Below are positions 17,497-26,651 of a stretch of DNA of 64,000 nt, piece after piece. Position numbers and translations under genes: made by a program. Origin of the DNA: Mucilaginibacter sp. UR6-1 (lineage in GTDB: Bacteria > Bacteroidota > Bacteroidia > Sphingobacteriales > Sphingobacteriaceae); contig NZ_JAJIWP010000002.1 of NCBI RefSeq assembly GCF_020880975.1, forward strand, positions 124,001-188,000. Reading direction: 5' to 3'. Position 1 is the first letter of the stretch. Each line of letters opens with the position of its first letter. Under the pieces are notes generated by a model. The model was not told the DNA's origin, did not search any database, and worked only from the letters and a program-made list of their open reading frames with translations.

Positions 17497-20370
17497 ATGA
17501 TGCCTGTACTGCGTTGGGTAAAATTATGTGTATTAGTATTGCTGATGCCTGTTATTGGTTTAGCAGCCAATATACGTAGCATTGGGGTGCCTTACGTGCA
17601 AAACTATTCTAAAAGCATGTACCAGGCCGGTAACCAAAACTGGGCCGAAACCAAGGATGCCGACGGCGTAATGTATTTTGCCAACTCGGAAGGGTTGCTG
17701 GCTTACGACGGGCAAAACTGGCAATTACACCGTATGCCCAACGGCCTTATTGTACGTGCCGTAGCCGCCGATGGTAAGGGAAAGATATATACCGGTGCCT
17801 TTGGCGAGATAGGCTATTGGTCAAAAAACACATCGGGCGCGTTTAAGTATACTTCATTGGCGCACCTAATACCGGCAAAATACCGCCTTAACGAGGAGGT
17901 TTGGAAAATATATATAGGCGCTAAGGAGGTAATATTTCAGTCATTTGGGGTTATTTATATTTACAGGGATGGTAAGATCAATACTATCAAATCAAACCCC
18001 TACTTATTTCTGTTTAGAGCAGGCAGTCGCTTTATTATTGAACAGCTCAACGTTGGCCTTTTTGAGTTAAAGGGTAATAAGCTCGAGTTTATTAAAGGCA
18101 GCGAGATACTAAAAACAGGTGTACTTGCCATTTTGCCATACGGCGATGGACGATACCTCATCGGCACATCAAAAAACGGACTGTATTTGTATGATGGCCA
18201 AACCATTGTACCCTGGAAAACCCAGGCCGATGAATTTTTGCAACGTTACCAGCTTAATAATGGTGTTGCCATACCCGGTAATTATTTCGCATTTGGCAGT
18301 ATATTGAATGGCATCATCATAATTGACCGTGCGGGCAATGTAGTGCAACACATCAATAAATCGAGTGGGTTGCAAAATAATACCGTACTTAGTTTGTACC
18401 TCGATAACGAGCAAAACCTGTGGGCAGGGCTGGATAATGGTATTGACCGTATCGAGATCATATCGCCCCTGTACTTTTATTTTGATAAGGGCGGCAGGTT
18501 TGGTACGGTATACTCCAGCATCATACACAATAATAAAATATACCTGGGTACTAACCAGGGGCTTTATTACAGCGATTGGGTAACTGATCAAAACCGGCTG
18601 TTCCAGTCGTTTGATTTTAAGCTGATACCGGGTAGCCAGGGCCAGGTGTGGGATCTGTCGTTGCTTGACGGGCAATTGCTTTGCGGCCACAATGATGGCA
18701 CCTTTATAGTAACCGGCGCGCAGCTCAGGCAAATATCAACCGAAAATGGTGGCTGGATGGTTAAAAAACTGAATGCTAACCAGTTGATCCAAGGCACTTA
18801 TACCGGGCTGGCCGTATACAAAAAACTCCCTGACGGTGCCTGGGCTTTTGATTATAAGATTGGCAATTTTGTAGTACCCTCACGCTATGTTGAGCCCGAT
18901 GGTAAAGGACAAATATGGGTTAGTCACGCCTACAAAGGTATATATAAGGTTAAGTTAAGTGCCGATGGCCGCAGAGCTGCCTCCATAAAATATTACGACG
19001 ACAAGAATGGCTTGCCCGGAAGCTACAACATCGGCGTTTTTAACCTGGATAACCGTGTGGTGTTTTCAAGCAATAATGGCTTTTACGTTTATGATGATAT
19101 CAGCGATCATTTTTATAAATATGATCAACTGAATAAAAAGCTGGGCTCGTTCGCGTCTTCCAACAAGGTAATACCGGCCAGCGGCAGCAAGTACTGGTTT
19201 ATTGACCGGGGCAGGGCAGCCCTTGGCGATCTGTCAGTAACCGGTAACCTTAACCTTGATTCAGCCCGTTTTAGCATACTTAATGGCCGTATGGTAAAGT
19301 ATTACGAGAATATAAGCCGTATTAATAACAATATCTATCTTATCAGTATTGATGACGGCTTTGCCATATTTAATGATCAGGCAGGTAACATCACCAAGGA
19401 TGCCACACTGCCAACAGTACTAATAAGGCGGGTAGAGAATTTTACTGATAGGGCACGTGCCATAACCAAATGGGATGATATAGAGATAGCTTACCGCCGA
19501 AACAACATTCGCATACGTTATGTGCTGCCTATCTATCATCAGGCTAAAATTGAGTACCAGTATAATTTAAAAGGCTATTCAAAAAACTGGTCGGAGTGGA
19601 GCGCGCTTACACAGCGTGAATTTACCGGCCTTTCGCAGGGTAATTATGAGTTTGAGGTACGCGCACGTGTAAATGGCCATGTAACGGGTATCAGTACGCT
19701 TAAATTTAGGGTACTGCCGCCCTGGTATCTCACTAAAATTGCCTGGTTAAGCTATGTGCTATTAATAATTGCAGGCTACTATGCCGTTAGATACTATTAT
19801 CGCTTTAAATTGCAAAAGCATAACAGGCGTTTGCAAAAAAAGTTACAGCGCGAAAAAGAGGAGTTTTTAAAGCGTGAAGAGGAGGCTAACGAGCAGCGTT
19901 TATTCAAACTAAAAAATGAACAGTTACAGGCTGATCTCGATCGTAAAAGCCGTGAGCTGGCAAATTCAGCCATGAATATAGTTTATAAGAACGAGCTGTT
20001 GCAGCGCATACACGATGAGATAGCCGATCTTAAAGATTCTGCCGGTAAACATCTGCCGCCTGAGCAACTGCGCAAGATACAAAAGGTGGTTGACGAGGGT
20101 AAGAATGATGAGCGCGATTGGGTGTTATTTGAAAACAGCTTTAATGAAACCCACGAAAATTTCTTTAAAAAATTAAAATCCCAACATCCCGATCTGGTAC
20201 CAAATGATTTGAAATTATGCGCATACCTGCGCATGAATATGAACAGTAAAGAGATGGCATCATTATTGAACATTTCATTACGCGGTATAGAGATAAGGCG
20301 TTACCGCCTGCGCAAAAAGCTGGGTTTAAACCATGATAAGAACCTTGTAGAGTTCCTGATGGAGCTTTAA
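17497..20370 (+). CDS. SusR-like membrane sensor-regulator (beta-propeller, Y_Y_Y, LuxR HTH)
   Basis: 957 residues from ATG 17497. Order: signal/anchor helix (about 1-25); two-bladed-repeat sensor propellers of the reg_prop type (about 40-640, recurring motifs such as GLWAGLDNGIDRI-like blades); a Y_Y_Y domain (YQYNLKGYSKNWSEWSAL, about 690-755); a membrane helix (SYVLLIIAGYYAVRYYY); a charged coiled coil (about 785-860); and a C-terminal LuxR-type helix-turn-helix (NMNSKEMASLLNISLRGIEI). No histidine kinase or receiver domain is visible, so it should act as a one-component transmembrane regulator as described for SusR-type proteins. Its likely target is the susCD operon 258 bases downstream. 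A TACCTTTA string at 17441 may be its -7 box. Confidence 0.85.
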   Translation: MMPVLRWVKLCVLVLLMPVIGLAANIRSIGVPYVQNYSKSMYQAGNQNWAETKDADGVMYFANSEGLLAYDGQNWQLHRMPNGLIVRAVAADGKGKIYTGAFGEIGYWSKNTSGAFKYTSLAHLIPAKYRLNEEVWKIYIGAKEVIFQSFGVIYIYRDGKINTIKSNPYLFLFRAGSRFIIEQLNVGLFELKGNKLEFIKGSEILKTGVLAILPYGDGRYLIGTSKNGLYLYDGQTIVPWKTQADEFLQRYQLNNGVAIPGNYFAFGSILNGIIIIDRAGNVVQHINKSSGLQNNTVLSLYLDNEQNLWAGLDNGIDRIEIISPLYFYFDKGGRFGTVYSSIIHNNKIYLGTNQGLYYSDWVTDQNRLFQSFDFKLIPGSQGQVWDLSLLDGQLLCGHNDGTFIVTGAQLRQISTENGGWMVKKLNANQLIQGTYTGLAVYKKLPDGAWAFDYKIGNFVVPSRYVEPDGKGQIWVSHAYKGIYKVKLSADGRRAASIKYYDDKNGLPGSYNIGVFNLDNRVVFSSNNGFYVYDDISDHFYKYDQLNKKLGSFASSNKVIPASGSKYWFIDRGRAALGDLSVTGNLNLDSARFSILNGRMVKYYENISRINNNIYLISIDDGFAIFNDQAGNITKDATLPTVLIRRVENFTDRARAITKWDDIEIAYRRNNIRIRYVLPIYHQAKIEYQYNLKGYSKNWSEWSALTQREFTGLSQGNYEFEVRARVNGHVTGISTLKFRVLPPWYLTKIAWLSYVLLIIAGYYAVRYYYRFKLQKHNRRLQKKLQREKEEFLKREEEANEQRLFKLKNEQLQADLDRKSRELANSAMNIVYKNELLQRIHDEIADLKDSAGKHLPPEQLRKIQKVVDEGKNDERDWVLFENSFNETHENFFKKLKSQHPDLVPNDLKLCAYLRMNMNSKEMASLLNISLRGIEIRRYRLRKKLGLNHDKNLVEFLMEL

Positions 20371-20452
20371 TTCACTACATCATTACCTCTCATAAACCGA
20401 TTAAGCTAATATATGTATTAATGACACTGACAACTTTAGTGAGTAGGTGTCA

Positions 20453-20493
20453 ATTTTATTTAAATGATTGAAAATGAATTATTTAAATAAAAT
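20453..20493. promoter_or_regulatory. 13-base perfect inverted repeat upstream of susC
   Basis: ATTTTATTTAAAT (20453-20465) and ATTTAAATAAAAT (20481-20493) are exact inverted copies with a 15-base spacer. The site is 136 bases before the susC ATG and directly after the regulator gene. It may be the operator of that regulator, or a weak hairpin ending its message. Confidence 0.5.
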
Positions 20494-20628
20494 AAAAAAT
20501 GCGTTTGAGAAAGTATTTTGTGCTTGATGTAGTAATGTAGAGTGCAAAAAATTGAAACAATCTCGGGTTGTTATCAGTTTTGCTCTCGAAACAACACAAT
20601 TATTTATACCTATTTCAATTGACCATTT

Positions 20629-23600
20629 ATGAAGAGACTAATTACTATTTCATTGTGTGGAATACTATGTCTTTGCCTCACTCCGGCACTGGCTCAAAAC
20701 ATTACCGTTAAAGGTACTGTTAAGGATGCCGCTACCGGCGAAACGCTTATAGGCGTTAGCATAGCAGTACAAGGCACACAAACCGGTACGCAAACCGGCC
20801 CCGACGGTACATACAGTATCTCAGCTCCGGGCAATGCGCAATTAACCATAAGCTATATTGGATATGCTACACAAACCGTACCAGTTAATAACCAGGCTGC
20901 TATAAACGTTGCATTAAAAGCGCAATCAAACGAGTTACAGCAGGTTGTGGTTATTGGTTACGGCACGCAGCGCCGCAGGGATGTAACAGGCGCTGTAGCA
21001 TCAGTAAAAGGTGAGGATCTTGCAAAGCAACCGGTACAAACCCCAACTCAGGCTTTGCAGGGTAAAGTATCAGGTGTGCAGGTAATCGGTTCGGGGCAAC
21101 CCAACTCACAACCACAATTACGTATACGTGGTACAGGTTCGGTATTAGGCGGTGCTAATCCGTTGTATGTTGTTGATGGTGTGCTTACAGATGATATCCG
21201 TAACATTAATAATAATGATATATTGAGTTTGGATGTGTTGAAAGATGCCTCAGCTGCAATTTATGGTGTGCGTGGTGCCAATGGTGTGGTTATTATTACC
21301 ACGCGTAAAGGTAAAAAAGGTGCACCTGTTGTAAGGTATGACGCTAATGCCGGTTTCCGCGAGGTATCAAACCTGGTTGAAATGGCAAACCGCGATCAGT
21401 ATATTTCATACTTGCAGGATGCAAATCCTTCAAAATTACCCTCAGACCAGGCTCCGCTCACTACCCCGGGTACAACCAACTGGTATGACGCAGTATTACG
21501 TAAAGGTTTTCAAACCAATCACAACCTTTCGGTTTCGGGAGGATCAGACAATGCTACCTATTTTGTAAGCGGTAATTATTTAAAAGACAACGGTGTTGTT
21601 ACCACCAATAATTTTGACCGCTTTACACTACGGTCTAATTTGGAGATTAAGCTTGCCGATAACCTGACCACAGGTACACAGCTTTCACTATCGCGCGCAA
21701 ACGAACGTCCGGCCCCGCTTGGTGATGTGTATAGCAGTGTTTACAGGGCCGCACCAATTATTACACCTATTGATGAAAATGGTAAATATGGCAATACCTC
21801 GGCATGGGGTAACGTAGGTAACCCGTTGCTGAACATTAATAAGGTAAACAATCAAACAGTTAACAATCGTTTGCTTGGTAACGCTTACCTTGAATATAAG
21901 CCTGTTAAATCATTAACCTTACGTACTGCCTTTAATACCGATGCGTTTTGGAACAAGCAACGTAATTACAATTATAGATATTTAAATGATGCTAATACGT
22001 TTAATGTTGCAGGGGGTAATCAGCAAATAATCAACAGCTCGTTACTGGTACAAAATGATCAGTCATTACGTACAGTATGGGATAATACAGCAACCTTTCA
22101 AAAGGATTTTGGTAGCCACAGTCTTACCGTGTTGGCCGGCTTTACCCGCGAATATTTAAAAACAGATCTGTTTAGCGGTTCACGTATTGGCGTGCCTGAA
22201 AGTGAAGATCTTTGGTACCTTGATCAAGGGAATCCTGAGAGCCAGGCAACTTATATAAATAATGGAAGCAAGTTTACCCGCCAGTCGTTTTTAGGTCGGG
22301 TTAATTATAGCTACGCAGGTAAATACTTATTTAGTGCTTCATTCAGGGCTGATGGTAGCTCACGTTTTGTTGATAAATATGGCTACTTCCCGACAGTGGG
22401 TGCAGGCTGGATCATTTCACAAGAAAACTTCCTGAAAGATAATAGCCTTATAAGCAATTTAAAGCTTCGTGCAAGCTACGGCCAGTTAGGTAATGATAAT
22501 ATTGACCAGGGCCTTTACATTGTAACCGGTACCCCAAACATTCCATACTTCTTCAATAATACACTTGCACTTGGTACTATTATCCAGGATATTAAAGATC
22601 CAAATTTAAAATGGGAGCGGACCAACCAATTAGATATCGGTTTAGAGTATGGTTTATTTAATAATAAACTTACAGGTGAAATTGATTACTATGATAAAAA
22701 GGTAAAAGATGCACTTACCCCTGTATCAATTCCGGCTATTTTAGGTGACCCTGATGGTATCTATGTAACCAATGCGGCATCATACCGTAACCGTGGATGG
22801 GAGTTTTCGGCCAAATGGACTGATAAAGTAGGCGATTGGAGCTACAGTATAGGTGGTAATATCAATTACAATAAAAACGAAGTTATTGGATTGAACGGCG
22901 GCCAGGCGCTTAATGGCGGCGGTGTTGGTGGGCAGGGTGCAATTACACGTACTGATAATGGCCAGCCAATTGCCAGCTATTACGTTTTACAAGCTACCGG
23001 TATCTTCCAAAATCAAGCTCAGATTGATGCAGCACCAACGTATAATTTAAACGGCGAAACTAAACGCATAGGCGGCTTAATTTATGCTGATATAAGCGGA
23101 CCTAATGGTGTACCTGATGGTGTGGTTGATACATATGACCGTGATTTTTCCGGATCGTATCAGCCTAAATTTTATGGTGGTTTTAATGCGTCTGTTAGTT
23201 ATAAAGCGTGGGATTTAAGTGCTGATTTTTATGGCAATTGGGGTAATAAGATATATAACGGTAAAAAAGGTTTCCGTTACGATCCGAATGATAACATTGA
23301 AGCCGGTTATGCCAGCAAACGCTGGACGCCAACTAACGCTTCAAATACCGACCCGATTACTATAACGCAGAACACACCTGCTTCAACTTATTTTATTGAA
23401 TCAGGGGCGTTTTTAAGGTTAAACAACCTTACCCTTGGTTACACTATTCCAACTGAGGTATTGAAAAAGATAAAGATGTCGCGCATACGTGTATACGCCT
23501 CATCACAAAATCTTTTTACTGCAAAACGCTTCAGCGGATTTACTCCCGAAATATTAACAACAGATATTCTGTCATCAGGTATTGAGCTTAACGGTTACCC

Positions 23601-23643
23601 GGTAACACGTACGTTCACGTTTGGTGTTAATGTTGAATTTTAA
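20629..23643 (+). CDS. SusC/RagA-family TonB-dependent outer membrane transporter
   Basis: 1004 residues. A signal peptide (about 1-22, ending PALAQN) is followed by a CarboxypepD-regulatory-like domain (about 25-110), a plug starting near VVVIGYGTQRRRDVTGAVASV-type residues, and a 22-stranded barrel ending in TFTFGVNVEF. It imports glycans across the outer membrane with its SusD partner, powered by TonB. There is no N-terminal sigma-regulating (STN) domain, which fits control by the SusR-like protein rather than an anti-sigma factor. The stop lies 13 bases before the chosen susD start, so the pair is tightly coupled. Confidence 0.95.
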   Translation: MKRLITISLCGILCLCLTPALAQNITVKGTVKDAATGETLIGVSIAVQGTQTGTQTGPDGTYSISAPGNAQLTISYIGYATQTVPVNNQAAINVALKAQSNELQQVVVIGYGTQRRRDVTGAVASVKGEDLAKQPVQTPTQALQGKVSGVQVIGSGQPNSQPQLRIRGTGSVLGGANPLYVVDGVLTDDIRNINNNDILSLDVLKDASAAIYGVRGANGVVIITTRKGKKGAPVVRYDANAGFREVSNLVEMANRDQYISYLQDANPSKLPSDQAPLTTPGTTNWYDAVLRKGFQTNHNLSVSGGSDNATYFVSGNYLKDNGVVTTNNFDRFTLRSNLEIKLADNLTTGTQLSLSRANERPAPLGDVYSSVYRAAPIITPIDENGKYGNTSAWGNVGNPLLNINKVNNQTVNNRLLGNAYLEYKPVKSLTLRTAFNTDAFWNKQRNYNYRYLNDANTFNVAGGNQQIINSSLLVQNDQSLRTVWDNTATFQKDFGSHSLTVLAGFTREYLKTDLFSGSRIGVPESEDLWYLDQGNPESQATYINNGSKFTRQSFLGRVNYSYAGKYLFSASFRADGSSRFVDKYGYFPTVGAGWIISQENFLKDNSLISNLKLRASYGQLGNDNIDQGLYIVTGTPNIPYFFNNTLALGTIIQDIKDPNLKWERTNQLDIGLEYGLFNNKLTGEIDYYDKKVKDALTPVSIPAILGDPDGIYVTNAASYRNRGWEFSAKWTDKVGDWSYSIGGNINYNKNEVIGLNGGQALNGGGVGGQGAITRTDNGQPIASYYVLQATGIFQNQAQIDAAPTYNLNGETKRIGGLIYADISGPNGVPDGVVDTYDRDFSGSYQPKFYGGFNASVSYKAWDLSADFYGNWGNKIYNGKKGFRYDPNDNIEAGYASKRWTPTNASNTDPITITQNTPASTYFIESGAFLRLNNLTLGYTIPTEVLKKIKMSRIRVYASSQNLFTAKRFSGFTPEILTTDILSSGIELNGYPVTRTFTFGVNVEF

Positions 23644-23656
23644 TCTTGAAATGATA

Positions 23657-25189
23657 ATGAAAACATCATATAAAAATTTAGCCTTTATTGCTTTTACAGC
23701 GGCGATGGTTGGTACGGTTTCAAGCTGTAAGGATTATTTGGACGTAGCCCCTCAGGCACAAATTACAGAAGAACAAATTATAAGTGATCCTAATGTTGCA
23801 ACCAATTTGGTAACAGGTGTTTATAATATATTTTTTGCAGGCGATGCGTTTGGAAACGATGTGCGCGGATTTCAATATGCCGTTTTAGGCGACATTGCAT
23901 CTGACGACGCTGATAAAGGTAGTTCGCCCAATGATTACGGCGATGCACTGCAGCTTGACAACCTTACCGCTAATGGTAATAACGGTGTAGTAAACAACAT
24001 CTGGAGAGGTTATTATCAGGCTATTGCCCGTTCAAACCAGGCGCTTGACAAGTTACAAAATGCACAGTTTGATGAAGCGGCTAAAAATAAGCTTATAGGT
24101 GAAGTACGTTTTTTGCGCGGCATGTTTTACTTTAATTTAGTTCGTATTTTTGGCGGTGTACCGTTGGTGAATCGCGTACCGGCTGCAAGCGAGGCCAATT
24201 CACCGGAGTTCAGTACAAAAGCAACTGCCGAGCAGGTATATGAATTTATAATAAGCGATTTGACTTTTGCCGTAGCGAACTTACCCGATAAAAGCGGTAC
24301 TGATGTAGGCCGAGCTACTAAAGGTGCTGCACAATCACTGTTAGCAAAAGTTTACCTGTATAACAAGAACTATCAGCAGGCTTATGATCTTAGCCAGGCA
24401 GTTATTACCAGTGGCGCTTATGGCTTGTATGCGGATTTTACAACCTTGTTCCGCGAAACAGGTAATAACAGTATCGAGTCAATTTTTGAAATACAAGCAG
24501 GTAAAAACACTGCTTGTAATGCTGCTATTGATAGGTTTACAATTACACAAGGCCCGCGTGCCGGTGGCAGATACGGTTGGTCTGACCTTGGTTATGGGTT
24601 TAACAATCCATCAGAAAGCCTGATCAATGAATTCGAGGCTAATGACGTTCGCAGAAATGCGACTGTTATATTTATCAGGCCCACTACAGGTAACACATCA
24701 TCTGGTACAGTGTTGTATGATGGTTTCCGTATACCAAGCCAGGATTCGGTTCAGAATGAGCGCTATAACTATAAAGCGTTTTACAGCCGTTATTCTGAAA
24801 GTAACTGTGCTAATTTTGACCGTTTGCCGAAACACGTACAGGTTATACGTTATGCCGAAGTATTATTGATACATGCTGAAGCAGCATTTCAGTTAGGAAA
24901 TGCGGGAGCCTCACTTACCGATATTAATTTGATACGTGAACGTGCTAAAGTAACACCTCTGACCGCGATAACACTAAATGCTATATGGCATGAACGCCGT
25001 ATGGAAATGGCTATGGAGCAGGATCGCTTTTTTGACCTTGTACGCCAGGATGCCGTGCAGCCCGGCCGTGCCGCCGCCGCTTTTACAGCACATGGCAAAA
25101 CATGGAATGCCCGTAACAAGGTATTCCCTATTCCACAAGCGCAAATTGATTTGAGCGGTGGCAACCTAAAACAAAACGAGGGTTATTAA
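23657..25189 (+). CDS. SusD/RagB-family surface glycan-binding lipoprotein
   Basis: 510 residues from ATG 23657 (MKTSYKNLAFIAF). A lipobox (VSSC, about residue 26) predicts a lipoprotein on the cell surface. An alpha-helical TPR-like scaffold typical of SusD is visible (ARSNQALDKL, GEVRFLRGMFYFNLVRIFGG, ALLIHAEAAFQLGN-like helices, ERRMEMAMEQDRFFDLVR). It captures the glycan and forms the lid of the SusC channel. The frame opens earlier at 23621 inside susC, and ATG 23651 is a possible alternative start. A hairpin follows the stop before the GH144 gene. Confidence 0.93.
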   Translation: MKTSYKNLAFIAFTAAMVGTVSSCKDYLDVAPQAQITEEQIISDPNVATNLVTGVYNIFFAGDAFGNDVRGFQYAVLGDIASDDADKGSSPNDYGDALQLDNLTANGNNGVVNNIWRGYYQAIARSNQALDKLQNAQFDEAAKNKLIGEVRFLRGMFYFNLVRIFGGVPLVNRVPAASEANSPEFSTKATAEQVYEFIISDLTFAVANLPDKSGTDVGRATKGAAQSLLAKVYLYNKNYQQAYDLSQAVITSGAYGLYADFTTLFRETGNNSIESIFEIQAGKNTACNAAIDRFTITQGPRAGGRYGWSDLGYGFNNPSESLINEFEANDVRRNATVIFIRPTTGNTSSGTVLYDGFRIPSQDSVQNERYNYKAFYSRYSESNCANFDRLPKHVQVIRYAEVLLIHAEAAFQLGNAGASLTDINLIRERAKVTPLTAITLNAIWHERRMEMAMEQDRFFDLVRQDAVQPGRAAAAFTAHGKTWNARNKVFPIPQAQIDLSGGNLKQNEGY

Positions 25190-25211
25190 TTAACCCGTAT
25201 CTGATAAATGA

Positions 25212-25241
25212 AACCATGCCGGTATTATTGCCGGCATGGTT
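25212..25241 (+). other. intra-operon hairpin between susD and the GH144 gene
   Basis: AACCATGCCGG (25212-25222) pairs perfectly with CCGGCATGGTT (25231-25241) over an 8-base loop. It has no T-run (TTCTC follows), so it may be an attenuator or an mRNA-stabilising end for susCD rather than a full terminator. Confidence 0.6.
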
Positions 25242-25292
25242 CTCAAATTTCTCATCCGCTTTTACATCTGCCGTAAAAGCATACAACTCTGC

Positions 25293-26651
25293 ATGATGAA
25301 GAAAATCCTGTTTCTTTTACTATTGTTAACACCTATTTTTGCATCAGCGCAAAATCAAAAAAAAGCGACTGTAAAATACACAGCCATTAAACCGGTTGGG
25401 GTAATAAAAAATTTGAGCGACAGCGCCCTGCTTGATGTGGTGCAGCGCCAAACCTTCCGCTATTTTTGGGATTTCGCGCACCCGGTTAGCGGCATGGCGC
25501 TCGAGCGTAGTAACGAGGCTTTTGATTATGGCGGCGAGGTAGTTACCACCGGCGGTACCGGCTTTGGCATTATGGCCATGATCGTAGCGGTTGACCGTAA
25601 GTGGATACCCCGCGAGCAGGCGGTTGACCGTATGCTGAACATGGTGAAATTCTTATCGAAGGCTGATGCTTACCACGGCGTTTTTCCGCATTGGCTGAAC
25701 GGCGCAACCGGTAAAATTATACCATTTGGCCGTAAGGATGATGGCGGTGATTTGGTGGAAACATCATTTCTGTTCCAGGGCTTGCTTACCGCTAAACAAT
25801 ATTATAACGGTACCAGCCAAAAAGAGGAAGAACTGCGCAACCGTATAGGCTGGTTGTGGAGCGAAATTGAATGGGACTTTTACACGCACGAGCGTGATAA
25901 CCTGTACTGGCATTGGTCGCCAAATAATGGCTGGGCCATGAATTTTCCGATACGTGGTTTTAACGAGTGCCTTATTACCTACGTGCTTGCCGCCAGTGCC
26001 GAGCGTTACCCGGTTGATGCTGCCCGCATTTATAACCGTGGTTGGGCGCAAAGCGATTTTTTTAAAAATGGTAAATCGTTCTATGGCATCAAACTGCCTT
26101 TGGGTTTTGATTATGGTGGTCCGCTGTTTTTTAGCCATTATTCATTTCTCGGGCTTAATCCAAAAGGGCTGAAAGATCAGTATGCCGACTATTGGGAGCA
26201 GAACGTAAATCATACCCGTATCAACTACGCTTACTGTGTTGATAACCCTAAAAAATTTAAAGGCTATGGTGAAAATTGCTGGGGACTGACCGCCAGTGAT
26301 AACCATGAAGGCTACAATGCTCACTCACCGACTAATGATCTGGGTGTGATCACACCAACAGCGGCGCTATCGGCATTTCCTTACACACCAAAGGAATCAA
26401 TGAAAGCACTGCGCCATTTTTACTATGACCTGGGTGATAAAATTTGGGGCGAATACGGTTTTGTGGATGCTTTTAATGAGAGCAAGAACTGGTACGCCAA
26501 ATCATACCTGGCAATTGATCAGGGGCCTATTGTAGTGATGATCGAAAATCATCGCAGTGGCTTATTGTGGAATTTGTTTATGAGCGCCCCTGAAATACAG
26601 GGCGGACTTAAAAAGTTAGGTTTCGAAAGTCCGTCTATAAAAAGCAATTAA
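25293..26651 (+). CDS. GH144/glycoamylase-family enzyme, probable beta-1,2-glucanase
   Basis: 452 residues from ATG 25293 (MMKKILFLLLL), with a signal peptide ending ASAQ. The conserved core starts at LLDVVQRQTFRYFWDFAHP and shows motifs of the glycoamylase domain (PF10091): GTGFGIMAM, HGVFPHWLNG, GGDLVETSFLFQGLL, HYSFLGLNP, ENCWGLTASD and DQGPIVVMIEN. The (alpha/alpha)6 fold family GH144 includes an endo-beta-1,2-glucanase from Chitinophaga pinensis of similar length. Beta-1,2-glucan hydrolysis in the periplasm is therefore the best guess, supported by the GH3 gene nearby. The stop overlaps the next ATG by one base (TAATG), so translation is coupled. Confidence 0.8.
   Translation: MMKKILFLLLLLTPIFASAQNQKKATVKYTAIKPVGVIKNLSDSALLDVVQRQTFRYFWDFAHPVSGMALERSNEAFDYGGEVVTTGGTGFGIMAMIVAVDRKWIPREQAVDRMLNMVKFLSKADAYHGVFPHWLNGATGKIIPFGRKDDGGDLVETSFLFQGLLTAKQYYNGTSQKEEELRNRIGWLWSEIEWDFYTHERDNLYWHWSPNNGWAMNFPIRGFNECLITYVLAASAERYPVDAARIYNRGWAQSDFFKNGKSFYGIKLPLGFDYGGPLFFSHYSFLGLNPKGLKDQYADYWEQNVNHTRINYAYCVDNPKKFKGYGENCWGLTASDNHEGYNAHSPTNDLGVITPTAALSAFPYTPKESMKALRHFYYDLGDKIWGEYGFVDAFNESKNWYAKSYLAIDQGPIVVMIENHRSGLLWNLFMSAPEIQGGLKKLGFESPSIKSN

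Noticed and set aside
18169..18732. 187-codon minus-strand open frame opposite the SusR-like gene
   Set aside because: It lies fully within a well-supported gene on the other strand and has no recognisable domain.
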